This document shows positions 1 to 6,671 of a DNA stretch of 11,496 nucleotides, one piece after another. The translations under genes and the position numbers were made by a program. This DNA comes from Phycisphaerales bacterium (GTDB taxonomy: Bacteria; Planctomycetota; Phycisphaerae; Phycisphaerales; SM1A02), in contig SLDM01000050.1 in NCBI GenBank assembly GCA_007125255.1, positions 1 through 11,496 on the forward strand, written 5' to 3'. How positions within the stretch are numbered: position 1 is the first letter of the stretch; each line of letters starts with the position of its first letter. The notes under the pieces were generated by a model. The model was not told the DNA's origin, searched no databases, and saw only the letters and a list, made by a program, of their open reading frames with translations.

Positions 1-2
1 TC

Positions 3-1355
3 GACTACGGAGCGAAGACCTACGAACTGGAGGTCACACCCGTGATGGCCGACCACCTCGGGCGGTCGGAGGGCCCCGGACCGGCAGCGATCATCGGCGT
101 CCTCTGGGACGTCACCGCGAACCGGCAACTGCAGAACAAGCTCGACGCGATCGATGCCGCCGGATCCGAGCTGATGAAAATTGAATCGGCCACCATCGCG
201 AAGATGAACATGGCCGAACGGCTCAAGTGGCTCGAGGAGAAGATCGTCCACTACGTGCAGGAGCTGCTGCATTTCGACAACTTCGAAATCCGTCTGCTCA
301 ACAAGGAGACCAGCCAGCTCGAGCTGGTGATTGCCGTCGGTCTCGCCCCGCTCAAGATCGGTGAGGTCATGCACGCCGGCCGCGAGGGAAACGGAATCTC
401 CGGTTACGTCGCGGCGTCGGGAGAGAGCTACATCTGCCCCGACACCCGCAAGGATCCCCTCTACCGCGAGGGACTGGACAACGCGCGCAGCGCGCTGACG
501 GTCCCGCTCTTTCTCCACGACCAGGTGATCGGCGTCTTCAACGCGGAGTCCTACACTCCGAACGTCTTTGATGAAAACGACCGGCGCTTCGCGGAGATCT
601 TCGGCCGCTACGTGGCGATCGCGATGAATATTCTCGACCTCATGGTCGTGGAACGCTACACCACCAACGAGCGCATGGCGGACAATGTCATTCAGGAACT
701 GAACGATCCGCTGCACGATCTGAGCGATCGCATCGACTCACTGACCAACCGCAAGGATCTTCCCCGGGAAGTTCGGCAGGAAGTGGTCGCGCTCCGGCAG
801 GTGGCCGAGGACATGCGTGACCGGGTCGTCTCCTGCACGCAGGGGCCGAAGACCATTCTCGGGGCGGAACAGGAGCTTCGGCGCCATGAAGTTGACCCGC
901 AGATGCGCAACAAGCGGATCATCGTTGCCGACGACGAGACCAACATTCGTGACACGATCTCCACGATCCTGACCCAGAAGGGATGCAAGGTCGTCACCTG
1001 CGCGACCGGCGGCGAGACCATTGACCGCATCGACAGGTCCGCCGATCCGTTTGACCTGGTCATCTCGGATATCCGCATGCCGGACCGAAACGGGTACGAG
1101 GTCTTCCGCGCCGCGAAAGCCAAGAACGAAGAGACACCGGTGATCCTGATGACCGGGTTCGGCTACGATCCGCACCATTCAATCGTGCGCTCATCTCAGG
1201 AGGGCCTCAGCACCTTCCTGTTCAAGCCGTTTCAGGCCAGCCAGCTGCTGGAAGCGGTCCGAAACGCCCTGCATCCGGAGGATGTCGAGCCGTCCGGCGC
1301 GACGCAATCCCGAAGTGGGGCCCGCGATGGCCCCCGCGATGGAAACGACGCCTGA
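3..1355 (+). CDS. PAS(partial)-GAF-degenerate DHp-receiver signalling protein, 5'-truncated by the window edge
   Basis: The reading frame is open from base 3, so the true start lies outside the window. A GTG at 42 and ATG at 45 fall inside the end of a PAS-like fold (YELEVTPV, then IIGVLWDVTANRQL) and are unlikely starts. Counting from the GTG as residue 1, a GAF domain spans about 50-200. It is followed by a helical linker at about 205-265 containing VIQELNDPL, which resembles the H-box of histidine kinases but has Gln218 in place of the phosphoacceptor His. A receiver domain follows at about 292-411 with all key residues: acidic pair Asp297/Asp298, phospho-acceptor Asp343 in DIRMP, Thr371 and Lys395 (FKPF). 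The last 25 residues are a low-complexity Arg/Gly/Asp tail. No HATPase or DNA-binding output domain is present. By family knowledge the GAF domain senses a ligand or mediates dimerisation and the receiver takes phosphate from a partner kinase. Which kinase and ligand are unknown. Confidence 0.9.
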   Translation, partial: DYGAKTYELEVTPVMADHLGRSEGPGPAAIIGVLWDVTANRQLQNKLDAIDAAGSELMKIESATIAKMNMAERLKWLEEKIVHYVQELLHFDNFEIRLLNKETSQLELVIAVGLAPLKIGEVMHAGREGNGISGYVAASGESYICPDTRKDPLYREGLDNARSALTVPLFLHDQVIGVFNAESYTPNVFDENDRRFAEIFGRYVAIAMNILDLMVVERYTTNERMADNVIQELNDPLHDLSDRIDSLTNRKDLPREVRQEVVALRQVAEDMRDRVVSCTQGPKTILGAEQELRRHEVDPQMRNKRIIVADDETNIRDTISTILTQKGCKVVTCATGGETIDRIDRSADPFDLVISDIRMPDRNGYEVFRAAKAKNEETPVILMTGFGYDPHHSIVRSSQEGLSTFLFKPFQASQLLEAVRNALHPEDVEPSGATQSRSGARDGPRDGNDA

Positions 1356-1361
1356 ACGAGC

Positions 1362-3488
1362 CTACCGCCGTGTGGTCGGCTTGCGCTGCTTGCGCCCGGA
1401 GATACCCGCCCGGGACCTCGCTTCGCCGGGTTTCGGCTTTTCATTCGCAACATCGCTTCGGGAGAACTTCCGTCCATCGCCGTAGTCCGGCGCGTCCCTG
1501 ATCTCGGCGATCCGGTCGCGCAGCTTCGCGGCCTTCTCAAACTCCAGTCCCGCCGCGGCTTCGAGCATTTCCGCCTCGAGCATCTCCAGCAGTTCCTCGC
1601 GGTCGTACTCCTCTTCCCGCGCGGGGCCGGCCACGGCCTTGAGGGCCGTGCGGCGGGCCTTGAGCTCCAGCTCCATCCCCCGCCGGATCGCCTTCTTGAT
1701 CGTCGTCGCGGTGATTCCGTGCCGGTCGTTGTAGGCCACCTGTTTCTCGCGCCGCCGCTCGGTCTCATCAATGGCGGCCTGCATCTGCGGCGTGACCTGG
1801 TCGGCGTACATGACCGCTTTCGCATCGACGTTCCGCGCCGCGCGGCCGATGGTCTGAATCAGGCTCGTCTCGCTGCGGAGAAAACCCGTCTTGTCCGCAT
1901 CGACGATGCACACCAGCGAAACCTCCGGCAGGTCCAGCCCTTCGCGCAGCAGATTAACCCCCACCAGCACGTCGAAATCGCCCTGACGCAGTTCACGCAG
2001 AATCTCCAGCCGTTCGAGCGTGTCGATCTCGCTGTGCAGGTAGCGCACCTTCAGGTCCTGGTCGTGCAGGTAGTTCGTCAGGTCCTCCGCGAGCTTCTTC
2101 GTCAGGACCGTCACCAGAACGCGGTCGCCCCGCCCCACGCGCTCCCGGCACTGTTCGATGATGTCCGGCACCTGGCCGCGGGCGGGCTTGATCTCGATGA
2201 CCGGATCCAGCAATCCGGTCGGACGGATGACCTGCTCGACGAACTCTCCGCCGGACTTCTCCAGTTCCCAAGGCCCCGGGGTCGCGCTGACGAAGACGAG
2301 CTGCGGCACCATCTCCTCGAACTCCTCGAACTTCAGCGGCCGGTTCTCCATCGCGCTCGGCAGACGGAAGCCGTGATCGACGAGCACCTGCTTCCGGGCC
2401 CGGTCGCCGTTGTACATCGCCCGCACCTGGGGGATCGTCACGTGCGACTCATCGATGAACATCATCCACTCGTTCGGATCGCATTCCGGGACGTGGCGAA
2501 AGTAATCGAGCAGGGAGTAGGGTCGGGCGCCGCGCGGGCGACCGTCCATATGCGAGGCGTAGTTCTCGATACCCGAGCAATACCCCACTTCCTCTATCAT
2601 CTCCAGGTCGTACTTCGTCCGCGCGAGCAGCCGCTGCGCTTCCAGCAGCTTGCCCTCGTGCCTGAGTTCCAGCACACGCTCATCCAGTTCCGCGCGGATG
2701 CTCTTCAGGCACGCTTCGAGCTGATTCTCCGGCATGACGTAGTGCACGGCCGGGAAGATGAACACGTGCGATTCCTGCGCGAGCACTTCGCCGGTCACGG
2801 GGTTGATCAGCTCGATCCGGTCGATGTCGTCGCCGAAGAGTTCCACCCGCACCGCGAACTGCTCGTAGGCGGGGTGGACTTCGATGACATCGCCGCGGAC
2901 TCGGTACGTACCGCGCTTGAACTCGATCTCGTTCCGCACGTACTGCATGTCCGCCAGGGCGAGCAGCAGTTCGCGGCGCACGACGGTGGTGCCCCTGATC
3001 AGGGGCAGCACGCGCTCCTTGTACGCGGCCGGTGAACCGAGACCGTAGATGCACGAGACCGACGCCACCACGATCGCATCGCGCCGCGAGAGCAGGTTGC
3101 TCGTCGCCGCCAGGCGCAGGCGATCGAGATCATCATTGCGCGACGCGTCCTTCTCGATGTAGATGTCCCGCTGCGGAATGTACGCTTCCGGCTGGTAGTA
3201 GTCGTAGTAGCTGACGAAATAGCTCACCGCGTTGTTCGGAAAGAGCTCCTTCATCTCCTCGTACAGCTGGGCCGCCAGCGTCTTGTTGTGGCTCAGGATC
3301 AACGTCGGCTTCTGCACCCGCTCGATGACGTTCGCCATCGTGAAGGTCTTGCCCGTCCCGGTCGCGCCGAGCAGCGTCGAGAACCGCTCACCGCCGCCAA
3401 TCCGCTGGGTAAGCTGTTCGATGGCCACCGGCTGATCACCGGTCGGCTCGTACTCACTGACAATCTCAAAACGCGGATTCTTCGGCAT
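1362..3488 (-). CDS. uvrB: UvrABC system protein B (excision repair helicase)
   Basis: The product, 708 residues, is the damage-verifying subunit of nucleotide excision repair. It is loaded onto DNA by UvrA, clamps the lesion with its beta-hairpin and recruits UvrC. The sequence shows Walker A GATGTGKT at 41-48, the aromatic beta-hairpin region [17 protein letters not shown] at about 94-110, Walker B DESH at 346-349, SATPG at 401-405, REGLDLPEV at 515-523, helicase motif [11 protein letters not shown] at 545-553 and a C-terminal UVR coiled-coil domain at about 629-664 that binds UvrC. The ATG at 3488 gives the standard N-terminus. The protein runs about 40 residues past the UVR domain in a basic Arg/Lys-rich tail, longer than many UvrB proteins. 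It is last in the gatC-gatA-ROK-uvrB cluster and converges on the receiver gene with only six bases between stop codons. No Shine-Dalgarno sequence precedes the start; a TACAAT box lies six bases upstream. Confidence 0.98.
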   Translation of the reverse strand: MPKNPRFEIVSEYEPTGDQPVAIEQLTQRIGGGERFSTLLGATGTGKTFTMANVIERVQKPTLILSHNKTLAAQLYEEMKELFPNNAVSYFVSYYDYYQPEAYIPQRDIYIEKDASRNDDLDRLRLAATSNLLSRRDAIVVASVSCIYGLGSPAAYKERVLPLIRGTTVVRRELLLALADMQYVRNEIEFKRGTYRVRGDVIEVHPAYEQFAVRVELFGDDIDRIELINPVTGEVLAQESHVFIFPAVHYVMPENQLEACLKSIRAELDERVLELRHEGKLLEAQRLLARTKYDLEMIEEVGYCSGIENYASHMDGRPRGARPYSLLDYFRHVPECDPNEWMMFIDESHVTIPQVRAMYNGDRARKQVLVDHGFRLPSAMENRPLKFEEFEEMVPQLVFVSATPGPWELEKSGGEFVEQVIRPTGLLDPVIEIKPARGQVPDIIEQCRERVGRGDRVLVTVLTKKLAEDLTNYLHDQDLKVRYLHSEIDTLERLEILRELRQGDFDVLVGVNLLREGLDLPEVSLVCIVDADKTGFLRSETSLIQTIGRAARNVDAKAVMYADQVTPQMQAAIDETERRREKQVAYNDRHGITATTIKKAIRRGMELELKARRTALKAVAGPAREEEYDREELLEMLEAEMLEAAAGLEFEKAAKLRDRIAEIRDAPDYGDGRKFSRSDVANEKPKPGEARSRAGISGRKQRKPTTRR

Positions 3489-3494
3489 GCGGGG

Positions 3495-3500
3495 ATTGTA
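3495..3500 (-). promoter_or_regulatory. Candidate -10 box of a leaderless uvrB promoter
   Basis: The minus strand reads TACAAT followed by CCCCGC and then the uvrB ATG. A start site six or seven bases after a -10 hexamer would fall on or next to the A of the ATG, giving a leaderless message. This fits the absence of any Shine-Dalgarno sequence before uvrB. No recognisable -35 hexamer lies 16-18 bases upstream, where the sequence is GC-rich (CCGGCT region). The same hexamer occurs upstream of the efflux adaptor, but also inside gatA on the plus strand (5373-5378), so chance is possible. Confidence 0.4.
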
Positions 3501-3530
3501 GACGCCACGCCCGCGGGAGCCGGTCCCGAT

Positions 3531-4520
3531 TCAGGCGGCGAACTCCGCCCTTGCGAGCATCGCGGCGCCGACAAGGCCCGCATCCGCCTCGAGCCGGGTC
3601 AACTCCAGTGCGCAGGACCGGCAGCGCTCCGGAAAGACGTTCTCCTCGAAGACCGCCCGGATCAGGCGGAGAAACGGCTCGCCCAACACTTCGGTCACCC
3701 CGCCTCCGATCACCACGCGGTCGATGGCGAGCAGCGTCACCGTGTTCGCGATCGCCGTACCGAGGGCGGTGGACATCCGCGCCACCGTCCGGCCGGCGAG
3801 ATCATCGCCACCGGTCCACGCCCGCTGGAACTCCGGGGCGGGGACGATTCCGGTTTCCGGATCGACCGCGGCCCGGAGAACCGAGTCATCGGCCACCTCA
3901 AGCTGCCCGCGAATAAACCGTGAAAAGCCCGTCCGGCTGGCATGATCTTCGACCGTCCGCGAACCGGTTCGCTCCTGCGGCGCGATCACCGTCTGGCCGA
4001 TCTCGCCGGCGGTGCTGAACGGCCCGTGGTGAATCGCTCCGTTGAGAATCAGGCCACCCCCGACGCCGGTTCCGACCCAGACGCCGAGAAGATCGCCGGC
4101 AGCGGCGTCCCGCCCCTGGCGTGCGGTGAACTCGCCCCAGGCGGCTCCGTTGACGTCATTTTCGACGATCACCGGCCGTCCCAGCCGCTTCTGCAAGAGG
4201 TCGCGCAGCGGCAGATCGGTCCAGCCGAGGTTCGGCGCATCGAGCACCACGCCGGAGGCATGATCGATTCCGCCCGGCGAAACGATGCCGACCGCGGGAA
4301 TCGCGGCCAGTTCACAACCCGCCTCCGCGCAGACGTCCCGCGCGGCCTCCTCGATCCGCCCCAGCACCGCTTCGCTGCCCTCACGGGCCAGCGTCCGCCG
4401 CCAGGAACGCGCATGAATCACGTTCTGCTCATCCACCAGCGCAGCCTGCAGGTTCGTGCCGCTCAGATCGATGCCGAGGCACAGGGAAGAATCAGGATTG
4501 CGCCGACTGCTGTTCACCAT
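3531..4520 (-). CDS. ROK-family sugar kinase (glucokinase-like), zinc motif missing
   Basis: The 329-residue product has the ROK sugar-kinase fold: N-terminal phosphate loop GIDLSGTNLQAALVD at about 16-30, the NDVNGAAWGE motif at 121-130 with the expected catalytic base Asp122, and the second phosphate-binding motif VGTGVGGGLILNG at about 149-161, followed by AGEIGQ at 171-176 with Glu173 as the likely sugar contact. Members of the family phosphorylate glucose, mannose, fructose or amino sugars with ATP in the cytoplasm. There is no N-terminal helix-turn-helix, so it is a kinase and not a ROK repressor. The usual zinc site is absent: Gln176 replaces the His of EIGH, and the region after it (about 177-198) has no cysteines where the Cys-x-Cys-Gly cluster normally sits. 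The start is supported by GGGGAG four bases upstream of the ATG. It begins 13 bases after gatA, so it is probably co-transcribed. The substrate cannot be assigned. Confidence 0.92.
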   Translation of the reverse strand: MVNSSRRNPDSSLCLGIDLSGTNLQAALVDEQNVIHARSWRRTLAREGSEAVLGRIEEAARDVCAEAGCELAAIPAVGIVSPGGIDHASGVVLDAPNLGWTDLPLRDLLQKRLGRPVIVENDVNGAAWGEFTARQGRDAAAGDLLGVWVGTGVGGGLILNGAIHHGPFSTAGEIGQTVIAPQERTGSRTVEDHASRTGFSRFIRGQLEVADDSVLRAAVDPETGIVPAPEFQRAWTGGDDLAGRTVARMSTALGTAIANTVTLLAIDRVVIGGGVTEVLGEPFLRLIRAVFEENVFPERCRSCALELTRLEADAGLVGAAMLARAEFAA

Positions 4521-4524
4521 TCAA

Positions 4525-4530
4525 CTCCCC
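4525..4530 (-). promoter_or_regulatory. Shine-Dalgarno sequence of the ROK kinase gene
   Basis: The minus strand reads GGGGAG, then TTGA, then the ATG at 4520. It is the clearest ribosome-binding site on the minus strand. It sits in the 13-base gap after the gatA stop codon and fixes the kinase start. Confidence 0.7.
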
Positions 4531-4533
4531 TGT

Positions 4534-6012
4534 TCATGAACCAGGTCCGCGGCCGACCATCGATGGCCGGGATTGCTCAAACTGCTGGGCGATCCGCAAC
4601 ATGCTTGATTCCGCGAACTTCGGTGCCTGCAACTGCACGCCGAAGGGGAGAGCGGATCCATCAAGGTCGATCATCCCGGCGGGCAGGGACATCGCGCAGA
4701 GACCGGCAATGTTGGCGTTGACCGTGTACCGGTCGCACAGGTACATGTGAATCGGATCGGCACGCTCGCCGATCCGGAACGCCGGCATGGCGGCGGTCGG
4801 CGTGAGCATCGCGTCACAGCTCCGGAAGATATCGGTGAACGCATCGTGGATGAGGCGACGGGCCTTGAGAGCCTTCAGGTAGTAGGCGTCGTGGTATCCC
4901 GCGGACAAAACGAACGTGCCAAGCATGATCCGCCGCTTGACTTCCTCGCCGAACCCTTCACCGCGCGATCGAGCGTAGAGCTCTTCGAGCGACTCCCCGG
5001 TCACCGGCTCGGCGCGGTGACCGTACCGGATGCCGTCGTACCGCTCGAGGTTGCTCGATGCCTCGGCCGGAGCGAGGACGTAGTACGTCGCCAGTCCGTA
5101 GTCCGCCAGGGGAAAGTCGACCTCGATGATTTCCGTTCCGCTCTCGCGGAAGTGATCCACCACCCGCGCAAAAGCGTCGTTCACCGCCTCGTCGTTCTGA
5201 TCCGACCGCGCCTTCTTCGGCACGGCCAGCCGTATCGACCTGCCGGGTTGATCGACCTCGGTCACCAGATCAAAAACCTCTCGCGTGGAGCTCGTCGCAT
5301 CGCGAGGATCGTGGCCGGCCATGATCCGGAGCAGCGTCGCGGCATCGGCGACGGAGTTCGTGATCGGGCCGATACAATCCAGACTCGATCCGTAGGCGAC
5401 CAGGCCGTACCGCGACACGCGGCCGTACGTCGGCTTCACGCCTACCACGCCGCAGAACGACGCCGGCAGCCGCACCGATCCGCCGGTGTCACTGCCGATG
5501 GACGCCAGGCCGAGCCCGGCCGCAACCGCCGCCGCGCTGCCGCTGGAGGATCCACCGGCCACGCGCCGGTCATCATGCGGGTTGCGCGTCGGGCCGAAGG
5601 CGCAGTTCTCTCCGGATGAGCCCATGCCGAACTCATCGCACTGCACCTTGCCGACGATGATCGCCCCGGCTTTCGTCAACCGCTCGACGACCGTCGCGTC
5701 GAAGGGACTGCGGTAGTCCGCGAGCATCTTCGAACCCGCGCTGGTGCGCCCGAGCGTGGTCGCGATGTTGTCCTTGATCGAAATCGGCGCTCCCGCGAGC
5801 GGTCCGGGATTCTCTCCCTGCGCGATGCGCTCATCGATCCGGTCGGCGGCGGCGCGGGCCTCCTCCGGGAACACTTCCCGGTAGGCGTTGAGCTTCGGAT
5901 TTGCCGCTTCGATCGCCCCGAGCGTCACGTCGATCATCTGCCGCGCGGTCGTCCTGCCGGACCGGACGGCTTCCACGTACGCCGAAATGGTCGTCTGCGG
6001 CATGGCCGTCAC
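4534..6012 (-). CDS. gatA: Glutamyl/aspartyl-tRNA amidotransferase subunit A
   Basis: This is the glutaminase subunit of GatCAB, which converts misacylated Glu-tRNA(Gln) (and often Asp-tRNA(Asn)) to the amidated form. It belongs to the amidase-signature family. The Ser-cis-Ser-Lys triad is intact, counted from the GTG start: Lys80 in ISIKDN, Ser155 in AGGSSSGSA and nucleophile Ser179 in SDTGGSVRLP. The spacings of 75 and 24 residues match those of characterised GatA proteins. The length of 492 is typical. The GTG at 6012 overlaps the gatC stop as GTGA. An in-frame ATG at 6003 would shorten the protein by three residues and also fits the family. A G-rich stretch (GGGGGTGG, 6016-6023) lies three bases before the GTG and twelve before the ATG, so it does not decide between them. 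gatB is not in the window. Confidence 0.98.
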   Translation of the reverse strand: MTAMPQTTISAYVEAVRSGRTTARQMIDVTLGAIEAANPKLNAYREVFPEEARAAADRIDERIAQGENPGPLAGAPISIKDNIATTLGRTSAGSKMLADYRSPFDATVVERLTKAGAIIVGKVQCDEFGMGSSGENCAFGPTRNPHDDRRVAGGSSSGSAAAVAAGLGLASIGSDTGGSVRLPASFCGVVGVKPTYGRVSRYGLVAYGSSLDCIGPITNSVADAATLLRIMAGHDPRDATSSTREVFDLVTEVDQPGRSIRLAVPKKARSDQNDEAVNDAFARVVDHFRESGTEIIEVDFPLADYGLATYYVLAPAEASSNLERYDGIRYGHRAEPVTGESLEELYARSRGEGFGEEVKRRIMLGTFVLSAGYHDAYYLKALKARRLIHDAFTDIFRSCDAMLTPTAAMPAFRIGERADPIHMYLCDRYTVNANIAGLCAMSLPAGMIDLDGSALPFGVQLQAPKFAESSMLRIAQQFEQSRPSMVGRGPGS

Positions 6013-6353
6013 GCACCACCCCCATCACCGCCACCTGGAACCTGCTCATCGCCTGATCCGGAATCAATGATCCTGGGTACGGCAATGTGACGGCCTTCCG
6101 TTACCGGCGCATTCCGCAACAACGCATCCAGGGACATGGCGGGTCCCGGCTCGTCCTCATCAAGCCGGTTGCGCCCCGCATCGGCGTGCGTCATCGGTTC
6201 GACATCGTCCAGCTCAAGTTCATTCAGCCGCCGCAAACTCTCGATCACCAGCTCCAGCTTTTCGGAGAAACCGGCCGCCTCGTCGGGATCGATCCGGAGA
6301 CGGGCCAGCCGTGCGAGCCGGGTCAACATGTTGTCCGCGATCGAATCGTTCAT
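6009..6353 (-). CDS. gatC: Glutamyl/aspartyl-tRNA amidotransferase subunit C
   Basis: GatC is the small subunit that wraps around and stabilises GatA and GatB in the amidotransferase. The 114-residue product has the family hallmarks: an N-terminal helix with LTRLARLRI at about 10-21, a second helix around FSEKLELVIESLRRLNEL, the segment DDVEPMTHA, and the LRNAPVTEGRHIAVPRII segment that packs on GatA. The family is usually about 95-100 residues. The extra length is a Ser/Gly/Asp-rich tail (last about 15 residues, GGGDGGG) encoded by bases just before the gatA start, which double as a G-rich ribosome-binding region. It is the first gene of the minus-strand cluster and overlaps gatA by four bases, implying coupled translation. 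No convincing Shine-Dalgarno sequence precedes its ATG. Confidence 0.96.
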   Translation of the reverse strand: MNDSIADNMLTRLARLARLRIDPDEAAGFSEKLELVIESLRRLNELELDDVEPMTHADAGRNRLDEDEPGPAMSLDALLRNAPVTEGRHIAVPRIIDSGSGDEQVPGGGDGGGA

Positions 6354-6359
6354 AGGGTG

Positions 6360-6375
6360 ATCAGGGTATCAGGGT
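6360..6375. repeat. Two perfect tandem copies of an 8-base unit upstream of gatC
   Basis: ATCAGGGT occurs at 6360-6367 and again at 6368-6375, only six bases from the gatC start codon. On the sense strand of gatC this reads ACCCTGAT twice, within the presumed 5' untranslated or promoter region. It could be a regulator half-site pair or a chance duplication. Confidence 0.6.
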
Positions 6376-6403
6376 TGCCCCGATGACGGGATGATCCGCC
6401 GGG

Positions 6404-6443
6404 GTGTACGGAGCGGCCGAGACCCGGGGCACCACCCGTACAC
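6404..6443. repeat. Inverted repeat with 8-base arms (GTGTACGG / CCGTACAC)
   Basis: The arms at 6404-6411 and 6436-6443 are perfect complements separated by 24 bases that are themselves GC-rich. The dyad lies between the two divergent operons. It may be a transcript hairpin or an operator. No regulator gene in the window can be linked to it, and no T-tract follows it on either strand, so it is not a clear terminator. Confidence 0.5.
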
Positions 6444-6463
6444 AAGCGCCCTCCCTTTGCCCC

Positions 6464-6548
6464 TCCGTGCCCCCGTGCCTCCTTGCCCTCCCTTCGTCGC
6501 TCCGTCACTTCGTCACTCCGTTACTCCCTCATATCGTGCCTCCGTGCC
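6464..6548 (-). repeat. Degenerate 8-base-period tandem array, left copy
   Basis: Read on the minus strand from 6548, seven consecutive 8-base units follow without a gap: GGCACGGA, GGCACGAT, ATGAGGGA, GTAACGGA, GTGACGAA, GTGACGGA and GCGACGAA (6493-6548). After a 13-base break (6480-6492), GGCACGGG and GGCACGGA follow (6464-6479). Most units carry ACG at positions 4-6. The period of eight argues against coding. The stretch 6507-6525 is an exact 19-base reverse complement of 11370-11388, and 6465-6482 an exact 18-base reverse complement of 11330-11347, tying this array to the one beyond the efflux operon. Confidence 0.85.
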
Positions 6549-6601
6549 TTTCCTTTCGGCCTCCCCACGCTGGCGGCCCCCCAACCGGCACATGCCCTGC
6601 G

Positions 6602-6607
6602 TACAAT
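6602..6607 (+). promoter_or_regulatory. Candidate -10 box for the efflux operon
   Basis: TACAAT occurs 64 bases upstream of the adaptor ATG, in sequence otherwise very GC-rich. A start site about seven bases downstream would give a leader near 58 bases. No -35 element is recognisable 17 bases upstream (CCCCAA region). It is the same hexamer that precedes uvrB. This is an inference from similarity only. Confidence 0.35.
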
Positions 6608-6671
6608 GCCGCCCCTTCGCCGGGGCCGAACGCTCCTTCCCTTTCCTCCGATCCCTCGACCGATCTCCCGC

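Larger units (their letters stand above)
6354..6671. other. Divergent intergenic region between gatC and the efflux adaptor
   Basis: The 318 bases between two divergent starts hold no credible gene. Moving right from gatC there is a two-copy tandem of ATCAGGGT (6360-6375), an inverted repeat (6404-6411 with 6436-6443), an array of degenerate 8-base units (about 6464-6548) and a TACAAT box (6602-6607). Reading frames through it are pyrimidine-driven, Pro/Ser/Arg-rich translations of the array and are not convincing proteins. Promoters for both flanking operons must lie here. None was found for gatC with confidence. Confidence 0.7.

Noticed and set aside
42-47. GTG/ATG as the real start of the first gene
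   Set aside because: The frame is open to the window edge, and the residues before and after it look like the last strands of a PAS domain, so the gene is cut by the window.
1321-1342. Short tandem CCCGCGATGG with period 12 at the end of the receiver gene
   Set aside because: There are only two copies, in frame, encoding part of a disordered Arg-Asp-Gly tail. It is likely simple slippage with no separate function.
1719-3035. Long open frame on the plus strand opposite uvrB (438 codons)
   Set aside because: It lies wholly antisense to a clearly real uvrB. Its translation is His/Arg/Leu/Val-rich with no recognisable domain, as expected from the complement of a GC-rich gene.
4747-5619. Plus-strand frame opposite gatA (290 codons)
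   Set aside because: It sits inside a gatA with an intact catalytic triad, and the product is Arg-rich with no known motif.
6464-6548. CRISPR array
   Set aside because: The units are 8 bases, degenerate and contiguous with no spacers, and no cas genes are present.
6483-6671. Upstream extension of the adaptor gene
   Set aside because: The added residues come from the 8-base array and the promoter-like region, and they precede an obvious basic-plus-hydrophobic N-terminus starting at 6672.
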